Shown: piece after piece, positions 37,201 to 47,299 of the stretch
Layout: the number at the start of each line of letters is the position of its first letter
How positions within the stretch are numbered: the stretch's first letter is position 1
DNA from: Dendrocalamus latiflorus
Lineage: Eukaryota; Streptophyta; Magnoliopsida; Poales; Poaceae
Length of the DNA stretch: 64,000 nt
Direction of reading: 5' to 3'
Assembly (NCBI GenBank): GCA_017311315.1
Contig: CM029644.1
Span: 30,089,606 to 30,153,605 of the forward strand
Made by a program: the position numbers and the translations under genes
The notes under the pieces: generated by a model
The model's input: only the letters and a program-made list of their open reading frames with translations
Databases searched by the model: none
What the model was told of the DNA's origin: nothing

Positions 37201-37629
37201 ATTACTCTTACCAAATAGTCTCCTTTCACCGAATGGCTTCAAAACCCCGTCTCTAACTCAAAGTAGTAGCGTAGATTTAGAATTTAAGACAGAGATCGAT
37301 GGGTCTATGCGCAATTAATATAGTAAAATTATCACAGACGATTTTTAATATAAACCGTCTGTAAATTATCATAGACGGTTCAAAGTAAGAACCGTCTGTG
37401 ATATTTGATGATATCATAGATGGTTCTTGTTAATAATCGTCTGTGATACTTCACAAATGGTTTTAACCACGAACTGTCTGAGATATTTCACTTTCACAGA
37501 CGATTTTTTTGCGCTGGCAGCAACACAGACGATCTCTAAACTAAAACTATCTGTGATTATATTTAATGCTGATAGTTTTGGATAACCGCCTGTGATGTAG
37601 CGTCTAATATTAGGATTTTTTTAGTAGTG
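34217..37629 (-). mobile_element. CACTA element C, minus strand, one end missing
   Basis: The right boundary is a CACTA terminus (TTTTTTTAGTAGTG, ending at 37629) with hairpin subterminal repeats at 37320-37590. TNP2-like transposase sequence runs on the minus strand from about 36890 to 34470. The opposite terminus with subterminal repeats was not found. The left coordinate is therefore approximate, and that side is probably truncated. Confidence 0.75.
34470..36890 (-). pseudogene. CACTA transposase of element C, broken
   Basis: On the minus strand the start region reads YAGNHVSEQYINDVFAFRRA near 36880. The middle has YACPNDCILYRKEY near 36255, and the C-terminal part has FFDIMVHLIIHIV near 34745 and EFYVDYMAQVKPIGVSRSRY near 34550. 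The block order equals that of TNP2 proteins, including the closely related copy in element A, which is in the opposite orientation. Stops and frame changes are frequent. Confidence 0.75.
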
Positions 37630-38548
37630 TGCATGGCTTGGAAGAGGTGTGGCAGTGCGGCGTGCTCGCGGTGTCAACACGGCAGGTGGCGACGTGATGG
37701 TGTGGCAATGTGGCACGTGTGGGCGCAGTCGGGCAAGTTGGAGCGCGGTTAGCCTAGAGAAGTGAGAGGGCGAGCGAAGGAGGCAAACGTTGTGCCGATC
37801 AACGCTGGGCAGAGAGGAGAAGAGAAAAATGAGGAAAGGGAGTGGTCGGCGGGCCGCAAGGCACTGGGCTAGGAGAAAGAGAGAGGGAGAGAAGGAGTGG
37901 GCCAGCCGAAATCAAAATTCTGATTTTTGAATTCGTTTTCTTTTCGGTTTGAATTTGGATTTCAATTTTGGACTTGAATTTGAATTCAATTTTGAATTTT
38001 GCTTTGCCAAAATTTTAAATTGTGCTAAAACATCAACTTTATCGAAAAAATTAAATCCCTCAAAATGGGGTGGTACAAATCTAGTTGTTCATCAACACGG
38101 TTACAGGGGACCTTGCTCATGAACGATCAATGCACTCGCTGCAAATCCCATGCAGTCTTAGTCGCTGAGGTGTCACTTGATGTTTTCAACAGGGTATTGA
38201 TCAATGCAGAGAAAGATCGGTCTGGTTTGTTGGGTGAGACAAATTAGTAGCAATCGCACGTTTTTCAGAGAAAGTAGCGGGAAGACGCAAGGTAAATCGG
38301 TAAAATCTTTAGTCAAGACGTCGGCATCATGGTTGGAGAGGCTCGAGTCGTGGAGTCAGTAGACTTGGACTTCTGAACCAGACCTGCAAAACGAAAGGGC
38401 GCGTGGTGTTAGCCGTGTGGCCAACTAGAATATTGCCCAACAAAGTGCTAGCTTCGCAAGCGATTTTAGTAGAGTGCATGTGTCTCTCTGTAGGCACAAA
38501 GCCTGAAGTTTTGGCACAATCTTTGGACGTGCATATGCTCTAGCTTAA
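37630..38548. other. Intergenic, nothing recognised
   Basis: A GT/GC-rich segment (about 37640-37900) is followed by AT-rich DNA. A purine-rich GAGAG tract lies near 37875. There is no recognisable gene. Confidence 0.35.
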
Positions 38549-38826
38549 AGCCCTGTCTATTTCAATTTGAGCTGCTCATTTCTAACTTATTTTTTACTAT
38601 TTATAAATTTTGTTTTTTCTGAACTTTTAGCTTTTTTGAGTTTTTTTACCCTTTTTCTCGTATTCGTTTGTGTTGTCCGTGATGAGCTAAGATATTTTTT
38701 TCTATTTTTAAATTTTTAAAATTTAATTACGCTAAATAAGCCACATTCAGCTACAATGTAATTTCAATGAGTTACAATACAATTTCAATTATAAACCAAT
38801 ATTTTTTAGCTTAACTGAGCAAAGCC
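38549..38826. mobile_element. MITE family M1, copy 2
   Basis: It shares interior strings with the copy at 20448-20721, including TTGTCCGTGATGAGCTA (38676 region) and ATTTAATTACG-TAAATAAGCCACA. It ends ACTGAGCAAAGCC, and TAA flanks both sides. The left end is diverged, so that boundary is approximate. Confidence 0.55.
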
Positions 38827-39729
38827 TAAAAGTATCAGGTAATTAACGCGCTAGTGTTTTGTGAGTACGCGACTAACGACTTCACAAAAACTTTTGACTA
38901 GCGAATCTTCGAAACCGATGTCGTCCGAATGTGTGCAATGCTTGTGAAACTTCTATTTGCTGTCTACGAGCTTCCAGCACTCGAGAACCCAGATTTATTT
39001 ATTCTGAAGAGAGAAGGACCAGGGGAAACCTAGGAGCACGACTCATGAGACGTTAGGAAATATATATAGCACGGTATTCCCTTCTCTCTTTTTCATGGAA
39101 ACTTTATTGAATGTGACAAGAGGACAGTATACACCAATGCACTCATTCTTTTTCATGGAAACTTTATTGAATGTGACAAGAGGACAGTATACACCAATGC
39201 ACTCAATTATCAATTACACCTTGTGTTGAAATGGTCATATTAGCGCGGAGTGCCACGTTAGTGGAAGGGCATGTAGCAGCCATGATCCAGATATTTCCAG
39301 GGAGAGGTGGTTGTAGGTGGCGCGGGAAAGCCACACGACTTCGGTGCTATTTGTATTGTCGTTTTTAGCTTTTTCTTAGGAAAATTATAAACTAATATAA
39401 ATATTAGCTTTCTGAAACGGTCTTTTTACTTCTCTTGCTATCATCTTGTTTTAGGAGTAAGGTAGGAGATTATAGACGTACGTATCACGCATCTTACTCC
39501 TCCTACTCTTGTTTCGTGCATGTATCTCTTTCTCACTTTTTATACATCTCACATTCTTTTTCTTAAAATTATTTTTTTAATTATTATTATTTATTTTCAG
39601 CTATAAAATATCAGCCACAGTTAATACGGACACCCTTTCTAAAGGACAACGGAGATCTTGCATGAAAAACTAAAGAAAATGAACGGACTTGCGTTCAAGG
39701 GTTGGCACCTGATTTACTGTGACTAGTTA
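38827..39729. repeat. Intergenic with a 60-bp tandem duplication
   Basis: A 60-bp unit beginning TCTTTTTCATGGAAACTTTA is repeated once (39087-39205) with essentially no change inside. The remaining sequence shows no gene. Confidence 0.8.
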
Positions 39730-40271
39730 GGCCAGTCTCAGTGGTGGGTTTCATTTCCCAGTTTCCAAGACTGCCATGTCAGCTTTGCAGACTTGGATTG
39801 AGAAATGAAACTGGATCTCTCAGTGGGGGGTTTCATTTTACTGTTTCATAGACAAGCTGCAGCAATTAATGTATGCATGATGTTGTGATCCTATGTGCCA
39901 TGTAAACTATGTAGCCGTTTGAAAATATATCTAAACTAAACATAGTCACTTTGGTAACTACAATATATCTCATGCCGACAAATAATCATGGTCAAATAAA
40001 ATATATTAATTAATCCAATATTCATGAGTACATTCGCATATATATGAATGCACAGCAGATCCTCGGGAGCGCCTGAGAACGAAACGACCCGGTCTCAGTG
40101 GGGGTTTCACTGGGTTTCATCGTGTTGGTAACCGGGACGGATGGGTTTCATCCTGATGAAACTCTGTTGCTCTCTCTCCTCATAAATTTCTTGCCAACTC
40201 AGCAAATTTGCTGATGTGTCACTGCATTAAATGAGAATGAAACTCTTTTGAAACCCCCATTGAGACTGGCC
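39730..40271. mobile_element. Tourist-like MITE, TSD TTA
   Basis: The inverted ends GGCCAGTCTCAGTGG and CCATTGAGACTGGCC are flanked by TTA (39727-39729 and 40272-40274). Inner copies of the terminal motif (TCTCAGTGGGGGGTTTC near 39818 and GTCTCAGTGGGGGTTTCAC near 40091) suggest nested or multimeric ends. It is 542 bp and non-coding. Confidence 0.8.
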
Positions 40272-40639
40272 TTAGTGAAAGTTCGTTAGTGTCACTTTTT
40301 ATGTTCCGTCCGACATTTTTACTCGATCTAAGAAAATACACACACTAGTAAAGCTGTATAATTTTCCTCGCTTGTCCACATCAATAAGAGCAATACACAC
40401 ACTACTAAATTAACTCTTTTTTGTGCACATTAGAATTTTTTCTATGAAATTTAGTTTCATCGGAGGAGCAAATCAAGGATAGATTATTGCACCTCGCAGA
40501 AAAAAAAATGACAGATGATTGCAGGATAATGCCACTAGCAATACATAGAACTTTTCCGCGTTAATGATTTGCTAGAAGGGGCGACTTATGGGTAAGAGCC
40601 ACTATGTATATGAGCGCATCCTAGAATCTCACCAACAAG
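40272..40639. other. Intergenic, nothing recognised
   Basis: AT-rich, with no coding pattern and no transposon boundary apart from the following CACTA end. Confidence 0.35.
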
Positions 40640-41745
40640 CACTACTATAAAAAAAAGCTATATTAGATATCTCATCACATACGATTTTCTTAAACCGTCT
40701 ATGTTTTAATTATTACCAACAATTTTACAAGTGTGATTCATGTACCATCTATGATACCCCACTGTCACAGATGTTTCTTATTAATAACCGTCTATGATAT
40801 TTCACAAACAATAAATAATACAAACCGCCTGTGATAATTACCGACATCATAGATGGTTTTTAATTAGAACCATATGTGATAATTTACAGAAAGCCATTAA
40901 TATAAACCGTCTGTGATAATTGTGTATCACAAACGACTTGTGGTTGGAACCATCTGAGCATGGCAGAGGAGTATCGAAAAGACCAAAGGGCCGAACGACC
41001 ATCACGGAAGTCTCTCCGGATGGGATCCCTCTGCAATCAAAGAAAGCAGCGGCAGCATTTTAGACAATCTGTGGGATACTTGAAAGGCAATGTGTCCTTA
41101 TCACCATAGCAAATCGGAAAGGTTTGACAAAAGATGAGAAAAGTGCACTGTGGACGGAAATTTCAAACATGTTTGAGATACCAGCAGAAGTCCAGGGACT
41201 TGTGCGATAGCAAGCACTCCTCGCGATGAGAAAAACGTGGAAAACCATCAAGAGCACGCTTGTCCTGAAGTACATGACTAAGGATCACACGTCCTTCATG
41301 AGTTATCCTTTCGTGTCTCCAGAAACATGGGAGACTATTGTGCGGATGAAGACGACGACCGAATTTCTATAGGAAAGTGCGGCGCACAAGGCACTCTAGG
41401 TACAAAACACTCACCCCCACAGACTCGGCACCACTGGGTACACGGGTAAACTCCCACAATGTAGGATGGAGGATGAGCTCACAATCCGATCGGAGGCCTC
41501 CCCACCATTCGCCGGGATCACAAACGAGCACGCTCGAAACTGGTTAAGAATGAGGTCATCAACCACGTCTTCGGGCGTCGCCTCTTTCAAAAACCCCTCG
41601 GACGAGGAAGTGTCCTAACGCTTGGTAAGGTATGTTAAACTAACTAGTTGTTAATAGGTGCATAACTTCATGGGGTCTAAAATAATATGATTGTTTCTTG
41701 CAGTAAACATTGACCACTGAATCTTCCATAGGGTCCTTCCAAGCA
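40640..41745 (+). mobile_element. CACTA element D, right-truncated
   Basis: It begins CACTACTATAAAAAAAAGC with AAG before it, followed by subterminal repeats to about 40955. After that it jumps to the second-gene region homologous to 13700-14400 of element A, up to about 41745. The right terminus and the transposase gene are missing. The order left end, then internal second gene, indicates an internal deletion. Confidence 0.75.
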
Positions 41746-42186
41746 ACAAATGCAAAACTAACAACAAAATGCTACTCTCACTTTTATGTGTAGCAGATGA
41801 TTAGTAAAATTACATATGTTGGTACCAGAGTGATATGTTGCATGAGAAGTATTTCAAAGATTTCAGAAGGCAGTGAGAAGGTCTACCTTCTATTGGAGCT
41901 TATGAATTAGTTCAATTTCACAGGACACATCGTGGCCACAGTATAAAACGAAACAACCTAGGATGCCCATAACAAAACAACGAACAACTCCAAGAGCAGG
42001 GGAAAAAAACAACATATGATATATTATGTACAACCAAGGATTGAACCACAAATCATGGGAAACCCAGAAATGGGGGATACCTAGCAGGGCAATCAACTAA
42101 ATTTTACTCTGGTGTCGATAATACTGATGCCTGGTAGAACAAATAACTATCAAGATGCGAAGCACAATCGAAAGTCAAGGTAGTAA
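41746..42186. other. Intergenic, nothing recognised
   Basis: AT-rich stretch with no recognised gene or transposon terminus between element D and the next MITE. Confidence 0.35.
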
Positions 42187-42500
42187 TAGTTGAATGCCTA
42201 TGCGTTGCTATGGATTTTAAAAAATTTTGGAACATGTTTGTATACATTTTGTAAAAGAATTTATTACCCGGGAGCTTCAGAACATGTAATATGATAATTT
42301 TTTAAATCTGTAGCAACGCACTAACATACAAAAAGAGAGATAAAATTTTATCACGCACGAACATACAAAAAGGGAGTGATAAATTTTTATCATATTACAT
42401 ATTCTGAAAGTCATGGGTGATAAAATTTTTTGGAATAAACATATAAATATGTTCTAAATTTTTTTTAAAAAACTTATAGCAATACATAGACATTCAACTA
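42187..42500. mobile_element. Foldback-type MITE with long inverted ends
   Basis: The left end begins TAGTTGAATGCCTATGCGTT. The right end, reversed, begins TAGTTGAATGTCTATGTATT. The inverted similarity extends well over 100 bp into the element, so the whole 314 bp can fold as one hairpin. It is non-coding. Confidence 0.7.
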
Positions 42501-43617
42501 GTTCATATATAATTGACACCACTGCCAACGAGGTAAACAACCAAAATTTTACCAACGAGGCAAACAACCATAATATCTCCGTACCGACTGGTTTTCCACC
42601 TTGGGACGAAGCGGCGGGGCTCTTCGTGGGTTGTCAAATCACGGCAGTTTCGATCGAGCGGGGGATGTGAGCAACGGCGGGACGTAGCGTACGTACGCGG
42701 TGCATGGGGCCCCGGCCGGGCGCCGCGCCCATGCCACGGCGAACACGTGGCCCGCGCGGGCCCACCGCGCGGCACCCCACGCCCGGCGCGCCAGCTGGCG
42801 CACGGTGGAAGGCGACGGCTTGCACCGGTGGGCCCGACCCGGCGTGTACGGCCCGACGAGGCGCTCGCGCCCACCGCCCCAACCGCCGAGTTGGATTCTC
42901 CCCGTGGCGACGACAGTTCATCGCTGCGTTCGTCGCGTTCGCGATTGCTACGGTGGTGTACGCCTAGCACGTGGTGTATGCCACGTAACGTGGCTATCAT
43001 ACGACTAGTATACAGTATACACGTAGTTGTACGCTTCGCGTATTAACTAGAAATCGGAAGGATGAATGAAGGGGTCTGCGCATGCATCTTGCAAGGTCCA
43101 ATTGACGGTAGCGATTGATTGCAGGTTGATTCAACGCTGATCAAAGGCATGGGTTTATTGGTTCCTAAAGAGACTGTGGGGTTAATGGGACACGATTGAT
43201 TGCTGTGGGCTTTTTCGCCATTGTTTCCGGTTTATCCTAGGTTTTTTTCATGTCGTATTAATTCCGATAGCTGAGGTGACGTCATGACCACTAAATGCTG
43301 TAGGTTCGGTATCCGCTGCTTTAACTGCATATCCCTGCCTGAAATTTCCCCTATTATGATTTACACTCGTTATCTTTGATGCTAAGAAACTACGAAATGA
43401 TTTACAATCGTTATCTTTGTTGCTAAGAAACTACGAAATGCTACGTTGTAGTCGAAGATATAAATCCTTTGTTTAAACCGATGAAACCATATTTATGTAT
43501 TTAACCTAGATAAGTCTTAACGGACGTAGCACGTAAAAGATACTGCTCACGATGTTACTACGCTAGCGGGTGTAACTTAGCGGGACGTTAACATAGAAAA
43601 CACAGAGAAGATATGTA
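42501..43617. other. CpG-rich segment then intergenic
   Basis: About 42600-42970 is strongly GC-rich with open frames on both strands but no domain. Its start shares the phrase CTGGTTTTCCACCT with 20297. A tandem pair of 41 bp lies at 43358-43439 (unit begins GATTTACACTCGTTATCTTT). Nothing else is recognised. Confidence 0.35.
43358..43439. repeat. 41-bp tandem duplication
   Basis: Two adjacent copies differ at two positions. They are non-coding and lie 1.7 kb upstream of the TPP start codon. Confidence 0.85.
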
Positions 43618-43874
43618 GGGCCTGTTTGGTTCATGACCAGAAGTTGCCTAGCCACAAGTTAGGTATGCCACAGTTTTTAGGTAGCTGTTTGGTTCACTGA
43701 CGTAACTGTGGCATGCCACACTTTCTTAGCACCCGGCCTCACACGTCATAGACTCAGTTTCCTGTCAAACTTTGCCACAAGTGTGGCTTCGATTTTGTTA
43801 GCCACACTTTCTGTGGCAGCCACATATTGTCTAAGCTTAGGCATAGCAAAGTTAGGTACCAACCAAACAGGCCC
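43618..43874. mobile_element. MITE with GGGCCTGTTTGGTT ends, TSD GTA
   Basis: The ends GGGCCTGTTTGGTTC and ACCAACCAAACAGGCCC are inverted and flanked by GTA. At 257 bp and non-coding, it shares terminal bases with the element at 53112-53324 but the interior differs. Confidence 0.8.
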
Positions 43875-43975
43875 GTAATGTCTGTTGTTACGCGACGTTG
43901 TGCATAAGCAGTAGATATCATTGCGTCAGGTAAGGCGATACATGCAATCCCAACGTAACAGCGTATGCTTGGAAC

Positions 43976-44811
43976 TAGAGATGGCAACGGGCATAAACCC
44001 GCTGGGTTTTGCTATCCCAAACCCGTGCCCATGAAAGTTGGACGTGCCCGCTAAAAAACCCATGCCCGTGACGGGTGCAAATTTTTGCCCAGACCCATGC
44101 CCACTGGGTTAACGGGTACCCATGGGTCGCCCGTCGGGTCAGTAATGCGAGCTGCAACAATGGTTAATGGAGAGGAGGAAGAAGTTCACCGTCCATCTTC
44201 GTTGGAGCCGGAGGGCAGCACCATGGCCAAGGGCCTACTGCTGTGATGCACGTTGGCTGCGGCGTGGAGGTGGCGGGCTGAATTGGAAGGTGAGGTGACG
44301 GCGAGGGCGTGTGGGAGGATGAGCGTGCGGCGAGAGTGGCGGGAGCAGGAGCGGGAGCTATGGGACGGGAGAGCGAGCGTGGAGACTGCCGGAGACCGAG
44401 CGCGGAGCGCCAGATGCGCCGCCGCTGCGGCGGCTGTTGAATCGGGGTGGGGACTGGGGAGGAGTGAGTAGTGATCGTGGCGAGTGCTAGCTAGGGTTAG
44501 CCGTATGGGTAATGAGGCATTGCCGCATTGGATTTGGGGGCTTGGGGCTAAATGGCTAATGGGCTATGGGCTGGGCTGGTTTGACTGGGAGGCTGGGAGC
44601 TTGGGTTTATGACTCCTATGGATCGGGTTTATATTACCCATGGGTTTACGGGTTTGGGTACTATAGGAACGTACCCGAACCCGGCAGACCCGATGGGTTG
44701 GGCTTTTTGCCCATTAAGAGACCTATGGGTTAGTAAATTGACTCAAACCCATGTCCTAATAGAGTAAAAACCCATCGGGTATCGGGTTTCGGGTACCCAT
44801 TGCCATCTCTA
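43976..44811. mobile_element. hAT-type non-autonomous element, 8-bp TSD
   Basis: The ends TAGAGATGGCAACGGG and CCCATTGCCATCTCTA are inverted. Both sides carry CTTGGAAC (43968-43975 and 44812-44819), an 8-bp duplication typical of hAT elements. The 836-bp body has GGGT/ACCC-rich flanks around a GC-rich centre (44160-44480) with an open frame lacking a known domain. It ends 323 bp before the TPP start codon. Confidence 0.9.
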
Positions 44812-44934
44812 CTTGGAACTGAAGAGGAGAAGAAATCCTTCTTTTTTTTCCATTGTCCAAACTATTTCCCAACCACCAGAATCGACAAAAAATTTCGAAG
44901 ACCCCCCTACACCAAGGTGGGCCACCCCTCTAAC

Positions 44935-44942
44935 TATATATA
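44935..44942 (+). promoter_or_regulatory. TATA box of the TPP gene
   Basis: TATATATA, flanked by pyrimidine-rich sequence, lies 193 bp before the ATG. A start site near 44965 would give a CT-rich leader of about 170 nt. It lies within 125 bp of the hAT element end, so upstream control elements may be partly transposon-derived. Confidence 0.65.
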
Positions 44943-45134
44943 CCCCTCCCCAGCCCCCACAACCGACCCCAAGCGGAGCCGTCCATCCATCAAAGCCACC
45001 TTCCTCTCCACCACACCCCAGCCGTCGCCATCGCCGCCCTCTTCACTCCCCCCCTGTAGCCCACAGCTCCTGTTGCTGCCGCTGCTTGTTGGCCTTCCCT
45101 GCTCGTTCGTTTGGTGGTTCTTGCTGCTCTCGCC

Positions 45135-47258
45135 ATGACCAACCACGCCGCCTTCGCCGCCGAGGACGCGGTCACCGCCGTCGCGCCGCCGGCGCAGGCC
45201 GCGCGGCATTTCTCGTCGTTCCCGCCGCCGAGGGCGCGGGACTGCAGGAAGGCCGTGGGGCGCATGGACCTCGCCGCCGCGGGGGTGACCAGGGCGGGAT
45301 CTTGGCTTGACTCGATGAGGGCCTCCTCGCCGCGCCACGCCAAGCCCGCCGCCGGCGCCGAGCGCGACGACTGGATGGTATGTTCGCGTGCCCGTACCTC
45401 TTGCTCTCCTTGCGGTCCCTCCGTTGCCCGGAGAATCTGACCTGATCCGGTCTCGTTTTGCAGGAGAATCACCCGTCGGCATTGGGCTGCTTCGAGGCGG
45501 TGCAGGCGGCGGCGAAGGGGAGGCAGATCGTCATGTTCCTCGACTACGACGGCACCCTGTCGCCGATCGTCGAGGACCCCGACCGCGCCGTCATGACCGA
45601 GGATGTCAGTGGAAGAATCTCTCTCCCTTCTCTCCCGCCTGCTGCTTTTGTTCCTTCTGCCGCCGCTCGCGAAGCAGAGCATGCTCTGCTTCTGTTCCTT
45701 GGCACGGGGGCCCTGCTTTTACCGCGGCTAACTCCGCCTCGTTTTTCTCCCTTCCTCCTTCTGCTGCAGATGCGAGATGCGGTCAGGGGCGTCGCCAAGC
45801 ATTTCCCGACCGCGATCGTGAGCGGACGCTGCAGAGACAAGGTGCATCCCAAGATTCCCAACCCCAACAATTAGCACCCTCTTGGTTCCTCGCCGCTTTT
45901 ACTTCCTTCTCGCTGTGAAAAAAAATGTCATTTTTCCCGTCCTCCGGACTCGGGAGCCCTTGCTCCACCACCATGGCTCCATCTGACGCGTCGTGTGACT
46001 ATACCACCACCACCACTGTAAAATGAATCTTCTAGATTTCCTTTTTAATGCCGGTTTTTTTTTTGAATTTTCAGTTTTTAAGTAGATGTTAACTTCTTTG
46101 TAATGATTATTATTTATTAGGCTAATAAAATATTATTAAAAGTTATAACCCGAAGTCTAATAAGATCGTGTGGTGATTTTTACCGCGTCCACGTGACATG
46201 CATGCCACCCTGCCCGCGTTTGCGAACATAGACGTGTAGACAGATACAACAGTGCATGCAGATAGCTAGTGGCGTTTTATGTGCGATTTCTTGTACCTCC
46301 ATAGGAGGCAGATGGGGGCCATGGCCCTCCCCTAATTTTCTATTTTTTTCCCTTTCTTCTTTTATTGCCTTTCCTTTCTTTTCTTTTGTACCCCTAGACA
46401 AGTCACAAGTACTGCTGTATTTATGGCCATGGCTCTGGTGCAATTTATAGGTGTCCAACTTTGTGAAGCTGGATGAGCTTTACTACGCCGGGAGCCATGG
46501 CATGGACATCCGGGGCCCCACGGCAGAGTCCAACCACATCAAGGCAAACGTTAGTTAGTCCCTCTCTCTCTACACTTTTGTCTTGGCAAATTCTCTCTCT
46601 CTCTACACTGTAAACTTTTGTTCACGACACCTCTAATGAAAAGGACAGCTTTTTTGGGTGTACACATATTTGTACACTAGTTCGTACCATGGTCTGCTTA
46701 ATTTAGACCTGTCACAGAGTGACATGAGTTTTGATTAAAATAGTACTATAATAAACATTAGTTTTTTATGTATTTAATTAGAAAAATAAAGAAGACTACG
46801 AAAATACTGTTATATCTTTACAGTTAATACAAAAAAAAAGAGAAAAATCACGTTAGAAAGCTAAGCTATTTTAAATGAATTTTGTACACCAGAAATGAGA
46901 AGTTACCTCTGTTTGAAACGGGGGCCTCAGTGTTTGCTTTATTTGACTACTCAGGCTGATGAGGTTCTGTGCCAACCAGCGACTGAGTTCCTGCCAGTCA
47001 TCGCGGAGGTAGGCGCTTTGTCTTTCTTGGAAATTAACTCTGGTGTACTTTCTCGCAAGCGCGCAACTAGTACTAGCGTACTGCTACTTTAATATATAGC
47101 AAGTCGCATGCAACCGAAATTGATGGCAAGCTACCGTGCAATTTCCAGGTGTATCACACGTTGACGGGAAAGATGCAGTCCATCCCCGGGGCCAAGGTCG
47201 AGAACAACAAGTTCTGCCTCTCCGTCCATTTCCGCTGCGTCCATGAGGAGGTGACCCA

Positions 47259-47299
<41 letters not shown>

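Noticed and set aside
44253..44471. Ala/Arg-rich open frame inside the hAT element
   Set aside because: GC-rich composition explains the openness; the whole segment lies between the ends of a MITE and has no known domain.
44934..45918. Several long ORFs on both strands over TPP exons 1-3
   Set aside because: They are frame shadows of the GC-rich exons. Only the frame joined across GT-AG introns gives the conserved TPP protein.
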